From Bacteroidales bacterium M3 (GTDB taxonomy: Bacteria; Bacteroidota; Bacteroidia; Bacteroidales; Muribaculaceae): DNA of 64,000 bases. Under the pieces are notes generated by a model. The model had not been told where the DNA came from and searched no databases. It saw only the letters and a program-made list of their open reading frames with translations. Position numbers and translations under genes: made by a program. Of the stretch, positions 24,756-33,165 are shown in pieces. Positions within the stretch are counted from its first letter, which is position 1. Each line of letters begins with the position of its first letter. Location of the stretch: NCBI GenBank assembly GCA_001689445.1, contig LUJN01000012.1, positions 176,820 to 240,819 on the forward strand, read 5' to 3'.

Positions 24756-26180
24756 ATGATTGACAAGAATTTTCGCCAAGGTGATGCCAAAACTGACGTC
24801 TTTGGTTCTGATGCCATGTTACAACCCGCACCCGTAGACAAAATCCCCGACGGGCCTACCACTCCTGAGATAGCATATCAGATGGTCAAGGACGAGACAT
24901 TCGCGCAGACCCAGCCGCGTCTTAACCTCGCCACATTTGTGACAACCTACATGGATGACTATGCCACAAAATTGATGAACGAGGCCATCAACATCAACTA
25001 TATCGACGAGACCGAATATCCCCGTATCGCGGTGATGAACGGCAAGTGTATCAACATCGTGGCCAACCTCTGGAACACCCCCGAACAGGCGCAGTGGAAG
25101 ACCGGCGCACTCGCCATCGGTTCGTCCGAGGCTTGTATGCTCGGCGGTATCGCCGCATGGATACGCTGGCGTGAACGCCGCCAGAAAGAGGGCAAGCCCT
25201 ACGACAAGCCAAACTTTGTCATCTCGACCGGCTATCAAATTGTATGGGAAAAATTTGCCCAGCTATGGCAGATTGAGATGCGTACCGTGCCCTTGACACT
25301 TGAAAAGACCACACTCGACCCGCAGGAGGCACTGAAACTCTGCGACGAGAACACCATCTGTATCGTTCCTATCCAGGGTGTCACCTGGACCGGCCTTAAT
25401 GATGATGTGGAGGCTCTTGATGCAGCCCTCGACGAATACAACGCCAAGACAGGCTACAATATTCCTATCCACGTCGACGCAGCGACCGGCGGCTTTATCC
25501 TCCCGTTCCTCGACCCCGACAAGAAGTGGGACTTCCGACTCAAATGGGTGCTCTCAATCAGCACATCGGGCCACAAGTTCGGCCTCGTATACCCGGGTCT
25601 CGGCTGGGTAGTATGGAAAGACAAGCAGTATCTGCCTGACGTGATGTCATTCAGCGTCAACTACCTTGGTGCCGAAATACGCCAGGTGGGCCTGAACTTC
25701 TCCCGTCCTGCCGCACAGATACTCGGCCAGTACTACCAGTTTATCCGCTTGGGATTCGAGGGCTACAAAAACGTGCAGGCCAACTCGCTTGCCGTAGCCA
25801 AGTATCTCCACTCGGTCATCGGCGGTATGCCTGAATTCCAGCCCTACTCACCCGACGTGCCCAATCCTATCTTCGCATGGCTCATGAAGCCCGAGGTGCA
25901 GAAGACAGCCAAGTGGACCCTCTACGACCTCCAGGACAAGCTCGCCCAGAAGGGATGGATGGTGCCTGCATATACTCTGCCGGCCAACATCGAGAATATC
26001 GTCGTGATGCGCGTGCTCTGCAAGCAGGGATTCAGCCGCGACATGGCCGACCAGCTCGTGAACGACATCAAGTTTGCCATCAATGAGCTTAACGCCCTCG
26101 AATACCCGACGACAACCCGTATCGCCATGGAGAAGAACGTTCCCCTGAAAGCAAAGACATTCAACCACACCGGCAAATAA
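24756..26180 (+). CDS. gadB: Glutamate decarboxylase
   Basis: A 474-residue PLP decarboxylase converting glutamate to GABA and CO2 while consuming a cytoplasmic proton. The PLP lysine is K274 in STSGHKFGLVYPG; IGSSEACMLGG and HVDAATGGFILPF are typical of the group II Glu decarboxylases. The C-terminus ends FNHTGK; a His near the end of E. coli GadB closes the active site at neutral pH, so pH gating is plausible here. It is followed by a long hairpin and then glsA and gadC, a glutamine-dependent acid-resistance set. Confidence 0.95.
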   Translation: MIDKNFRQGDAKTDVFGSDAMLQPAPVDKIPDGPTTPEIAYQMVKDETFAQTQPRLNLATFVTTYMDDYATKLMNEAININYIDETEYPRIAVMNGKCINIVANLWNTPEQAQWKTGALAIGSSEACMLGGIAAWIRWRERRQKEGKPYDKPNFVISTGYQIVWEKFAQLWQIEMRTVPLTLEKTTLDPQEALKLCDENTICIVPIQGVTWTGLNDDVEALDAALDEYNAKTGYNIPIHVDAATGGFILPFLDPDKKWDFRLKWVLSISTSGHKFGLVYPGLGWVVWKDKQYLPDVMSFSVNYLGAEIRQVGLNFSRPAAQILGQYYQFIRLGFEGYKNVQANSLAVAKYLHSVIGGMPEFQPYSPDVPNPIFAWLMKPEVQKTAKWTLYDLQDKLAQKGWMVPAYTLPANIENIVVMRVLCKQGFSRDMADQLVNDIKFAINELNALEYPTTTRIAMEKNVPLKAKTFNHTGK

Positions 26181-26215
26181 TCCCTGCACGGTAGAGAAGT
26201 AATTGAATAACGGAC

Positions 26216-26279
26216 ACACAGGCCGGTCGGTAACAACCTCACAGCACAACGGTGAGCCGTGATACCGTCCGGCCTGTGT
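26216..26279. repeat. Long imperfect hairpin between gadB and glsA
   Basis: Left arm ACACAGGCCGG-CGGTA-CA...CTCAC (26216-26242) pairs with 26252-26279, leaving a 9-base loop. The right arm is followed by ATTTT, 16 bp before the glsA ATG. It may act as terminator, attenuator or mRNA-processing stem controlling glsA-gadC relative to gadB. Confidence 0.6.
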
Positions 26280-26295
26280 ATTTTCAGGACTCATT

Positions 26296-27261
26296 ATGGA
26301 TAAGAAAATAAGCATACAGCAGATACGCGATGCCGCACAGGCGGCATACGACGACGCCAAGGGGCTTGCAGGAGGCAAGAACGCCAACTATATCCCCTAT
26401 CTGGCCAATATTGACTCCGGCCTGTTCGGGCTGAGCGTGGCATTGCCCGACGGGACGCAGATCAATATCGGCGACACAGAGTACAAGTTTGGCATCGAGT
26501 CGGTATCCAAGGTGCCGACCGCCATCCTCGCCATGATACAGCACACTCCAGAGGGGGTGCTTGAAAAAATCGGCGCGGATGCCACGGGACTGCCGTTCAA
26601 CTCGATATTCGCCATACTGCTTGAGAACGACCATCCTTCAACCCCGCTGGTCAACGCGGGCGCCATCTCGGCGTGCTCGATGATTCTCCCCAAGGGGGAC
26701 TCGGACGCCAAGTGGAAAGCCATCACCGACAACATCACCGCGCTATGCGGGTCGGCGCCGGTGCTGATTGACGAGCTTTACAAGAGCGAGAGCGACACCA
26801 ACTTCAACAATCGCGCCATATCATGGCTGTTGAAGAACTACAACCGCATCTACGATGACGTGGATATGAGCCTCGACCTGTATACGCGCCAGTGCTCGCT
26901 CGGCATCACCTCGTCACAGCTCGCCATTATGGCTGCCACGATAGCCAACGGCGGCGTCAATCCCGTGACAGGCAAGAGGGCGTTTGCAGCTGAAATCGCC
27001 CCCAAAATCACCACCCTGATAGCCACCGTGGGCTTCTACCAACACTCGGGCGACTGGCTCTACACCTCCGGCATACCGGCCAAGAGCGGCGTCGGAGGGG
27101 GCGTGCTCGGCGTGCTCCCCGGCGTGCTCGGCATCGCGGCCTTTGCGCCACCGCTTGACGACGCGGGCAACTCGGTCAAGGCACAGGCGGCCGTCAAGTC
27201 ATTTATGAACCGCCTCGGACTGGGCATCATGAACGGCGACCGCGTGACAGTCACCGCGTAG
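26296..27261 (+). CDS. glsA: Glutaminase A
   Basis: A 321-residue serine-dependent glutaminase of the beta-lactamase-like fold, hydrolysing glutamine to glutamate and ammonia. The catalytic pair is S69-x-x-K72 in GIESVSKVPTA, and VNAGAISACSM is the conserved NAGAI block. Ammonia release consumes protons and the glutamate feeds GadB, so its place between gadB and gadC makes sense as in acid-resistance system 2-type modules. Length is as expected. Confidence 0.95.
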   Translation: MDKKISIQQIRDAAQAAYDDAKGLAGGKNANYIPYLANIDSGLFGLSVALPDGTQINIGDTEYKFGIESVSKVPTAILAMIQHTPEGVLEKIGADATGLPFNSIFAILLENDHPSTPLVNAGAISACSMILPKGDSDAKWKAITDNITALCGSAPVLIDELYKSESDTNFNNRAISWLLKNYNRIYDDVDMSLDLYTRQCSLGITSSQLAIMAATIANGGVNPVTGKRAFAAEIAPKITTLIATVGFYQHSGDWLYTSGIPAKSGVGGGVLGVLPGVLGIAAFAPPLDDAGNSVKAQAAVKSFMNRLGLGIMNGDRVTVTA

Positions 27262-27269
27262 AGGCGAAA

Positions 27270-27293
27270 GTAGGGGCGCTATATATAGCGCCC
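27270..27293 (+). repeat. GTAGG-headed hairpin (REP-like)
   Basis: GTAGG head with stem GGCGCTAT, loop AT, stem ATAGCGCC, directly after the glsA stop codon. Confidence 0.7.
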
Positions 27294-27392
27294 GCGCCAA
27301 CAAACGCGCCCGCAAATGCGCCTCCTCGTCCACCCCCAAAATTTTCAAATTCAAGTATATCCCACTAACATCAACTATTAATTTTTACAATT

Positions 27393-28982
27393 ATGGCAAC
27401 TAACACTACCCCCGCAGCCCCTTCGGGAAAGAAGGCGACTGTAAAGACAGCGGCCAAACTTGGTGTTTTCACGCTGATGATGATGAATATCGTTGCCGTG
27501 GTCTCGTTGCGAGGACTTCCGGCAGAAGCGGAGTATGGCATGAGTTCGGCTTTCTACTACCTTTTTGCCGCCATCGTGTTCCTTATCCCGGTATCACTCG
27601 TGGCCGCCGAGCTCGCGGCTATGTTCCCCTACCAGCAGGGCGGTATGTTCCGCTGGGTCGGAGAGGCATTCGGCCAGAAGGTAGGCTTCCTCGGCATATG
27701 GCTCCAGTGGATCGAGAGTACGATATGGTTTCCGACGGTGTTGACATTCGGTGCCGTGTCGCTGGCGTTCATCGGCATGGATCACGTGGCCGACAGCCAC
27801 TTGGCGGCCAATAAGCTGTACACGATAGTCGTCGTGCTCGCCATCTACTGGCTTGCCACGCTCATCTCCCTCAAGGGTCTCGGATGGGTCGGCAAGGTCT
27901 CCAAGATAGGCGGTATGGTCGGCACGCTGATACCCGCCGGCATACTTGTCATCTGCGGCGTCATCTACCTTGCTATGGGCGGACACTCCGAGATGAACTT
28001 CCACGGCGACTTCTGGCCCGACTTCACCAACTTTGACAACGTGGTCCTCGCCGCCTCCATCTTCCTGTTCTATGCGGGCATGGAGATGTCGGGCATCCAC
28101 GTGCGCGACGTAAAGAATCCTACGGTCAACTACCCAAAGGCCGTGTTTGGCGGCGCATTGGTGACTGTACTCGTATTCGTGCTCGGCACCTATGCCCTCG
28201 GGGTCATCATCCCGGCAAAGGATATCAACCTCGTGCAGAGCCTCCTCGTGGGCTTTGACAACTACTTCCGCGCATTCCACATGAACTGGTTCACCCCTAT
28301 CATCGCCATTGCCCTCGCCTTTGGCGTGCTCGCCGGCGTGCTGACATGGGTTGCGGGTCCCTCCAAGGGTATCTTTGCAGTGGGTCAGGCAGGATTCCTC
28401 CCCCCGTTCTTCCAGAAGACCAACAAGTCGGGCGTGCAGAAAAACATCCTCTATCTCCAGGGGGGCGCCGTGACGCTGCTGTCGCTGCTCTTTGTGGTGA
28501 TGCCCTCGGTCGAGAGCTTCTACCAGATATTGTCGCAGCTCACCGTGGTGCTCTACCTCATCGCCTACCTGCTGATGTTTGCCGCTGCCATCTACCTGCG
28601 CTATAGCATGAAGGGTGCCAAGCGTCCGTTCCGCATCGGCAAGCGCGGCAACTGGCTGATGTGGCTCATCGGCGGTGTCGGATTCCTCGGCTCGCTGCTG
28701 GCCTTTGTACTGAGCTTCTTCCCGCCCGATCAGATAGCCATGGGCTCGAACACCACATGGTTTGCCGTCCTCTTTGGCGGCGTGGCCATATTCGTGATAC
28801 TGCCGTTCATCATCCAGGCGTGCCGCAAGCCCTCGTGGGCACCCAAGGACAATGACTTCGTGCCGTTCCACTGGCAGAAGGACCCCGAGTCGCAGGCCAA
28901 GCTCGCAGCAGCCGCCAAGGCATTCGAGGAAAAGGAAGCCCAGGATGCCGCTGCGGAGGCCGCTGACGCCCCGAAAGGCTGA
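27393..28982 (+). CDS. gadC: Glutamate:GABA antiporter
   Basis: A 529-residue APC-superfamily transporter with about 12 membrane helices. It starts with a Lys/Ala-rich tail and then LGVFTLMMMNIVAVVSLRGLP, the hallmark opening of GadC. A soluble C-terminal tail (after residue about 480, ending EAADAPKG) could form the pH-dependent plug known for GadC. It exchanges external glutamate for internal GABA, exporting the decarboxylation product. A 131-bp gap with a REP-like hairpin separates it from glsA. Confidence 0.93.
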   Translation: MATNTTPAAPSGKKATVKTAAKLGVFTLMMMNIVAVVSLRGLPAEAEYGMSSAFYYLFAAIVFLIPVSLVAAELAAMFPYQQGGMFRWVGEAFGQKVGFLGIWLQWIESTIWFPTVLTFGAVSLAFIGMDHVADSHLAANKLYTIVVVLAIYWLATLISLKGLGWVGKVSKIGGMVGTLIPAGILVICGVIYLAMGGHSEMNFHGDFWPDFTNFDNVVLAASIFLFYAGMEMSGIHVRDVKNPTVNYPKAVFGGALVTVLVFVLGTYALGVIIPAKDINLVQSLLVGFDNYFRAFHMNWFTPIIAIALAFGVLAGVLTWVAGPSKGIFAVGQAGFLPPFFQKTNKSGVQKNILYLQGGAVTLLSLLFVVMPSVESFYQILSQLTVVLYLIAYLLMFAAAIYLRYSMKGAKRPFRIGKRGNWLMWLIGGVGFLGSLLAFVLSFFPPDQIAMGSNTTWFAVLFGGVAIFVILPFIIQACRKPSWAPKDNDFVPFHWQKDPESQAKLAAAAKAFEEKEAQDAAAEAADAPKG

Positions 28983-29034
28983 CGTCCTATACCTGTAGCC
29001 CTGATGCCGCAAAAGCGGCGTAGAGGCCACGAAA

Positions 29035-29066
29035 ACGCCCGACAAGTCTAACGACCTGTCGGGCGT
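29035..29066. terminator. Terminator hairpin after gadC
   Basis: ACGCCCGACA (29035-29044) pairs with TGTCGGGCGT (29057-29066) across a 12-base loop. It lies between the convergent gadC and the outer-membrane protein gene. A smaller stem GCCGC-AAAA-GCGGC precedes it. Confidence 0.65.
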
Positions 29067-29080
29067 AATATTGTCAACCC

Positions 29081-29106
29081 GTAGGCGCGCTATATATAGC
29101 GCTCGC
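29081..29106 (+). repeat. GTAGG-headed hairpin (REP-like), slightly decayed
   Basis: GTAGG head, then GCGCTAT, AT, ATAGCGC, with a C in place of the usual G after the head. Confidence 0.6.
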
Positions 29107-29126
29107 GACAGCCGGGTGGTAATCTA

Positions 29127-29660
29127 TCAGAACTGGAATGCGGCCTTTATGCCGAATGTTCCGAAGTTTTCATTGACGCTCCCTAACCATCCGAGGTTGT
29201 AATGGGCAACGTTGCCCTCCCACATAAGACCGAGCGAGACATTAGGCGTAACCATCACGCCTGCCCCGATTTCATAGGCGAAGCCTTTCCAGGCATCCGT
29301 GTCGTAGACATTGAGCTGATAACCGGCGCTGAATGTGCCATAGAGCGGCTTCCCGGCCAAAATAGGCTCGGAATTGTAGCGAAACCCCGTGAGGAAACGC
29401 ATAGAGGAACCCTCCTTGCAGGCGGTTGTGGTAAAACAATTGTAATAAGACACTTTCACCACATCCCAATTGAACCCGTTGCCAAAGTGATAGCGATAGC
29501 CCACCCCGACGCTAAACCCGAGGTCGGTATCAATATCTCCACAAGCAACACCAAGTCCGGCTTCGGCGAATATGCCCGAATGGCTCCAATTTTCCTGTGC
29601 GTGCGACTTGACTCCAAAAGCAGCCGCAACAATCGCGATAATCAAAAAAATTCTTTTCAT
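29127..29660 (-). CDS. Small outer-membrane beta-barrel protein
   Basis: A 177-residue protein with a signal peptide (MKRIFLIIAIVAAAFG..SHAQ). It then has alternating hydrophobic/aromatic strands such as FAEAGLGVACGD, GFSVGVGYRYHFG and LYGTFSAGYQLNV, ending in a C-terminal Phe (IKAAFQF) as required for BAM-dependent insertion. It resembles OmpW/porin-like small barrels of Bacteroidales; function unknown. It lies 36 bp downstream of the GNA1162-like gene on the same strand and could be the last gene of that operon. Confidence 0.75.
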   Translation of the reverse strand: MKRIFLIIAIVAAAFGVKSHAQENWSHSGIFAEAGLGVACGDIDTDLGFSVGVGYRYHFGNGFNWDVVKVSYYNCFTTTACKEGSSMRFLTGFRYNSEPILAGKPLYGTFSAGYQLNVYDTDAWKGFAYEIGAGVMVTPNVSLGLMWEGNVAHYNLGWLGSVNENFGTFGIKAAFQF

Positions 29661-29696
29661 CGCTAATAATTTTATGGTTATACAAATATCGGTTGA

Positions 29697-30362
29697 TTAC
29701 TTTTTGACGGTGCCCTTCAACACCTTGTCTCCGGCCTTTACGTCAAAATCCTTTCCGTGCATGGGCCCATACTTCCCTTCGGGCAAATCCTGGAGCACAA
29801 ACTGATTGCACCGGCGTGCCGCCACAATCTTATCGGCGGTGGCCGTATTTATCATGTCGATAGCCATGCCGAGCAGACCGTTGTTGTTGCCCGATGAGAA
29901 GCTGACCTTAAGGTCGCCGGTGCGCTCCCAAAGGATTTCTCCCGTAGAGGCCGACTTGAGCGTATAGTCTATGGATACCTCAATGTAGCTCAATGCCGAC
30001 TTTTTCTCCCACTTGGAGATGGTGGTATAAAGCACAGCATCGGCACCAAAGAAATTCTTGAACGTCTTCTGTGAGCCATTTATAAACATCTCACTGTCAT
30101 AGGCACTCTCCTGCTTTAACAAGTCAAGGGCCATAAACGGGGATATGACGTAATAACCTTTCTCACAGAGGGGCTTGGAAAGGGAGGAGTAGAAATATTC
30201 CTTGGCCTCGGCATGATTGGTGTTGTTGATTGGCGGCATCACAAGGATAGTCGTCGGCTTCTCCTCATACATCTTGGAATAGAGCGAACCCCGCGTATTG
30301 GAGGTCGTGGCGCAGCTGGCGAGCATCAGCGCGGCAGCGCATATGAGCAATATATTTTTCAT
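29697..30362 (-). CDS. GNA1162/DUF799 family lipoprotein
   Basis: A 221-residue lipoprotein: MKNILLICAAALMLASC with the lipobox LASC. The DUF799 segment contains TILVMPPINNTNHAEAKEYF, SSLSKPLCEKGYYVIS and FGADAVLYTTISKWEKK. The fold of the Neisseria homologue GNA1162 resembles TolB-like domains. Its ATG overlaps the stop of the DUF4810 gene by 4 bp. Together with DUF4810 and CsgG-like partners it probably forms a periplasmic/outer-membrane complex of unknown cargo. Confidence 0.87.
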   Translation of the reverse strand: MKNILLICAAALMLASCATTSNTRGSLYSKMYEEKPTTILVMPPINNTNHAEAKEYFYSSLSKPLCEKGYYVISPFMALDLLKQESAYDSEMFINGSQKTFKNFFGADAVLYTTISKWEKKSALSYIEVSIDYTLKSASTGEILWERTGDLKVSFSSGNNNGLLGMAIDMINTATADKIVAARRCNQFVLQDLPEGKYGPMHGKDFDVKAGDKVLKGTVKK

Positions 30363-30718
30363 TTCTGCAACTGTTTGATTATCTTTTCAACAAAAGGCTT
30401 GGACTCGGGATAAAGCTCTATCTCCTGCCCGAGCATGGCGATGGCGGCATCTTTCTTGCCCTGACGCACGAGCAGGTAGGCACGCTCGGTGCATAGTCCC
30501 GGGGGCACGACCTTGCGCAGCCCCTTCTGCTTCTCGGACATCTTCTCGTAGCATTTCTGTAGCTTGAGCATGTTTTCCTCGGTCTGGTCCTTGGAGTAAT
30601 TGTAGGACACCGACTCATAGTTTTCCCACGAGTAGAGGGGCTTGTTGGCCGTCGAGCACGATGTCATCAGGGCCATTCCGGCTACGGCAACGGCTCCTGC
30701 GATGAAATAGTGTTTCAT
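30359..30718 (-). CDS. DUF4810 lipoprotein
   Basis: A 119-residue lipoprotein with lipobox (MALMTSC) and the family motif PLYSWENYESVSYNY, followed by a helical TPR-like half (MLKLQKCYEKM ... AYLLVRQGKKDAAIAMLGQE). It is tied by 4-bp ATGA overlaps to both neighbours, showing a single translationally coupled unit. Function unknown. Confidence 0.85.
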   Translation of the reverse strand: MKHYFIAGAVAVAGMALMTSCSTANKPLYSWENYESVSYNYSKDQTEENMLKLQKCYEKMSEKQKGLRKVVPPGLCTERAYLLVRQGKKDAAIAMLGQEIELYPESKPFVEKIIKQLQK

Positions 30719-31071
30719 AACTGGATTATTTTGGTTTGTTGGCTTGACAGGAATATCTCTTTCTCATAAAGTGTCTTTCCGTCATACACGACTTTCACGC
30801 TGCGGCGTCCCGGTCTTATGCCGTAGAGGTCGCCGTTGTGTTTCTCGGTCGATTGCTTGGATTTCTGAACCTTGACGGTAAATTCGGTCGTGCCATCAAT
30901 AGTGACCGTCACTTTCTTTCCGGCATACGCATCGGAAGACACCACATCGATGTAGGCGACATCATCGCGACCATGTTCCGAAGCAAATGTCCCGGTCTTG
31001 CACCCTGTGATGCAGCATGCCGCCATGGCTATCGCCACGAGCGACAGGATTATCTGTAGTCTGCGTCTCAT
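30715..31071 (-). CDS. Small lipoprotein of a CsgG operon, family not recognised
   Basis: A 118-residue product with a signal peptide and lipobox (CCITGC, Cys at about residue 24). The mature part is rich in beta-strand (VTVTIDGTTEFTVKVQKSK, GRRSVKVVYDGKTLYEKEIF), like a PEGA or carbohydrate-binding sandwich. It overlaps both neighbours by 4 bp. It is an extra member compared with the CsgG-DUF4810-GNA1162 trio that I know from other bacteria. Confidence 0.75.
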   Translation of the reverse strand: MRRRLQIILSLVAIAMAACCITGCKTGTFASEHGRDDVAYIDVVSSDAYAGKKVTVTIDGTTEFTVKVQKSKQSTEKHNGDLYGIRPGRRSVKVVYDGKTLYEKEIFLSSQQTKIIQL

Positions 31072-32006
31072 TTTATCTCCTCAATTACATAGTTTGCAAT
31101 GTTTGTCCCGTCAACCGCGCCCTGTGTAAGGGACACGACGGCATATTCAGTCTCGGGGGTGTCCCCGCCTGTCATGTCGACAGTCACGCGACCGACCTCC
31201 TTACCCGGAAGGGTGACGAGAATCCCGGTCTGCGGGTTTTTCACCTGACGGCCTTTGGTCTTCACGGCAAATGTCATACCGGCCTCTATTCCCTGGGAAG
31301 GACCACCGGCAATGATGATGCCGTCATTGTCATATGTGAGGAAATATGAGCGCCAAGGCTTGTCGGAGAGCTTGTTGATGATATTCTCCACGAGTTGGTC
31401 AATTGCTGCGGAAATAGCCTTGTCACTTAATGAGGCGTCAAACCCCGCATGACCGCCCGTGCCGATAAAGGTGCTCTTTGTCGTCAGCTCGGCCGATCCT
31501 TTACCCTCATCGGAATAGATAATCTGCCCGGTCGTCACGTCCACGAGGCGTATACTCACGGCAGCATCTACAGTTTGTGTCTTTGATGCGGTAAATACCT
31601 TCGACTGGCTCGTGTTCTTGCGCCCAAACTCGGTTATTGACCCTATTATCATGTAATCGGCGCCTATGGCCTGTTGGGCGGTCTCGCCATTGCGCTGTGC
31701 CTCCTCCAGCAGCTGCGCGAGGTCATTGCGCTCAAGCAGGAGGAACTTGCCCGAAGCACCGAGCTTGGAGGATAGGATATCCAAAGCCTGCTTGCCCATG
31801 GGGTCATTCTCTTTGTCATAGAACAATCCCTTGCCATACTCGGTCTCATTGGAGAAGCGCCCTATAGCCACCTTGCGCTTCACGCCCTTTGACGGCTGTG
31901 CAGGTGTGGAAACCTGCGGCTCCTCCACAATTACTTTTTTCTGGGCTGTCGCGTCGCCGGCGACGAGAAGCCCTCCGATGATGAACAATAATAGTGACTT
32001 TCTCAT
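31068..32006 (-). CDS. CsgG/HfaB family protein
   Basis: A 312-residue protein with signal peptide MRKSLLLFIIGGLLVAGDATAQ and a CsgG domain. Family segments include KRKVAIGRFSNETEYG, LLLERNDLAQLLEEAQRN, IGADYMIIGSITEFGRK, AAVSIRLVDVTTGQIIYS and GKGSAEL. CsgG forms a nonameric outer-membrane channel for curli and HfaB anchors holdfast; both are lipoproteins. Here no Cys is present at the signal-peptide end, so lipidation is unlikely and channel formation is uncertain. It is first in a four-gene overlapping operon. Confidence 0.87.
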   Translation of the reverse strand: MRKSLLLFIIGGLLVAGDATAQKKVIVEEPQVSTPAQPSKGVKRKVAIGRFSNETEYGKGLFYDKENDPMGKQALDILSSKLGASGKFLLLERNDLAQLLEEAQRNGETAQQAIGADYMIIGSITEFGRKNTSQSKVFTASKTQTVDAAVSIRLVDVTTGQIIYSDEGKGSAELTTKSTFIGTGGHAGFDASLSDKAISAAIDQLVENIINKLSDKPWRSYFLTYDNDGIIIAGGPSQGIEAGMTFAVKTKGRQVKNPQTGILVTLPGKEVGRVTVDMTGGDTPETEYAVVSLTQGAVDGTNIANYVIEEIK

Positions 32007-32180
32007 ATTTGCTTGTGTTTATGGATTAGTGAAAGTATAACATATGTTACACTTTATCAACATCTCTAAAGATACGCATTATAATATTTACTTTTGCCAT
32101 CGATACAGTTAAATAACATTAATCATGAAATTATGAAGTAGGGAGGGTGTTGCAGAACCTGCCAAATCGCAGTGGCAAAT

Positions 32181-32208
32181 GTAGGGTCGCGACAGGTCGC
32201 GACCCTAC
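32181..32208. repeat. Symmetric GTAGG hairpin (REP-like)
   Basis: GTAGG occurs at both ends because the 28-bp element is a complete palindrome around AG/CT: stem GTCGCGAC, loop two bases. It reads as GTAGG-headed on either strand. Confidence 0.7.
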
Positions 32209-32245
32209 TTTGATATAAATCGGCGGTTCTCCTCCGCAAGGATTG

Positions 32246-32289
32246 AATATTGACAAGCTGCCTGTTCAATATTGACAACATGTCTGTTC
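32246..32289 (+). repeat. Two tandem copies of a 22-bp unit
   Basis: AATATTGACAA....CTGTTC at 32246-32267 is repeated at 32268-32289 with four differences. A similar AATATTGgtCAAcAtg occurs in the REP pair spacer near 41077. Confidence 0.6.
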
Positions 32290-32291
32290 GC

Positions 32292-32315
32292 GGGCGCTAT
32301 GTATAGCGCCCCTAC
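32292..32315 (-). repeat. GTAGG-headed hairpin (REP-like)
   Basis: Read in reverse: GTAGG head, stem GGCGCTAT, loop AC, stem ATAGCGCC. Confidence 0.7.
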
Positions 32316-32330
32316 TTCAATCACGATTTT

Positions 32331-32369
32331 ATAAAAAACGAGGCGGCAGATTGGGGAATCTGCCGCCTC
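32331..32369 (-). terminator. Intrinsic terminator of the BI-1 gene
   Basis: Perfect 13-bp stem GAGGCGGCAGATT / AATCTGCCGCCTC (32340-32369) with a four-base loop. On the minus strand it is followed by CGTTTTTTATAAAA. It lies 20 bp after the stop of the BI-1 gene. Confidence 0.85.
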
Positions 32370-32389
32370 GGGGTATCGTGGGGATGGGG

Positions 32390-33091
32390 TTAGTCGCGGG
32401 AGTTGCCGAAGAAGCGGAGGAGGTAGAGGAAGAGGTTGATGAAGTCGAGGTAGAGGCTCAGGGCACCGAGGGTGGCGAGGCGACCGTCGGTGGCGTTGGG
32501 CATCTGCGCTGCCATCTGCTTGATTTTCTGGGTGTCCCATGCGGTAAGACCTACGAAGATGAGGACGCCGGCGATGGATATAATCCATTCGAGGGTGCTG
32601 TTGGCCCAGAAGATGTTGACAACGATAGCGATAATCAGTCCCCAAAGGGCCATGTAGAGGAATGTGCCCATCTTGGTGAGGTCGCGCTCGGTGAAGTAGC
32701 CGTAGACGCTCATCGCGCCAAACACGCCGGCGGTGATGAGGAATGTCTTGAATATCGAGTCGGCGGTGTAGACCGAGAGGATTATCGAGAAGACCGCTCC
32801 GTTGACTATGGCAAAGAGGTAGAAAAGGAGGGTCGCCACGGAGGAGCTCATCTTGTTGATGGCGGCGGAAATGGCGATGACCATGCCAAGCTCGGCAAGC
32901 ATCAGCCCCCAATAGACCCACGAATGGGTGACCATGAAGTAGAGGAACTGGTGGGATGTGCCGATAATCCATGCGACAAATGATGTCACAAGAAGCGCGA
33001 GAAACATCTTGACGTAGACGCGCTTCATCACCTGCGACACTTGCTTGTCGAGTGCCGGGGCGTCGTAGGCGTTGATGTTGAAGTTGTTCAT
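32390..33091 (-). CDS. Bax inhibitor-1 / YccA family membrane protein
   Basis: A 233-residue protein with seven hydrophobic segments and the family blocks VYVKMFLALLVTSFVAW, FTERDLTKMGTFLYMAL, NSTLEWIISIAGVLIFVGLT and AWDTQKIKQM, followed by a C-terminal LYLDFINLFLYLLRFFG. Bacterial members include YetJ (a pH-sensitive Ca2+ leak channel) and YccA (an FtsH modulator); which role applies is open. It ends at a strong terminator, so it is probably monocistronic. Confidence 0.92.
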   Translation of the reverse strand: MNNFNINAYDAPALDKQVSQVMKRVYVKMFLALLVTSFVAWIIGTSHQFLYFMVTHSWVYWGLMLAELGMVIAISAAINKMSSSVATLLFYLFAIVNGAVFSIILSVYTADSIFKTFLITAGVFGAMSVYGYFTERDLTKMGTFLYMALWGLIIAIVVNIFWANSTLEWIISIAGVLIFVGLTAWDTQKIKQMAAQMPNATDGRLATLGALSLYLDFINLFLYLLRFFGNSRD

Positions 33092-33100
33092 ATTGTTGTC

Positions 33101-33154
33101 TTGATAGTTATAAGTTACTATAAGTCTTATAAGTCATTATAAGCCCTATAAGTT
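33101..33154. repeat. 9-bp tandem repeat upstream of the BI-1 gene
   Basis: Units TTGATAGTT, ATAAGTTAC, TATAAGTCT, TATAAGTCA, TTATAAGCC, CTATAAGTT fill most of the gap between argS and the BI-1 gene. Confidence 0.7.
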
Positions 33155-33165
33155 CATGAGATTGA

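Larger units (their letters stand above)
32007..32389. other. 383-bp intergenic region with repeats and a terminator
   Basis: It holds the leader of the CsgG operon (no perfect promoter; TATCTTTA is the closest -7 in reverse), two GTAGG-type hairpins, a 22-bp tandem duplication and the terminator of the BI-1 gene. No open frame is credible. Confidence 0.6.

Noticed and set aside
27594..29045. 483-codon minus-strand open frame over gadC
   Set aside because: Antisense shadow of a transporter gene; the product is His/Glu-rich without domains, while gadC itself matches its family over its full length.
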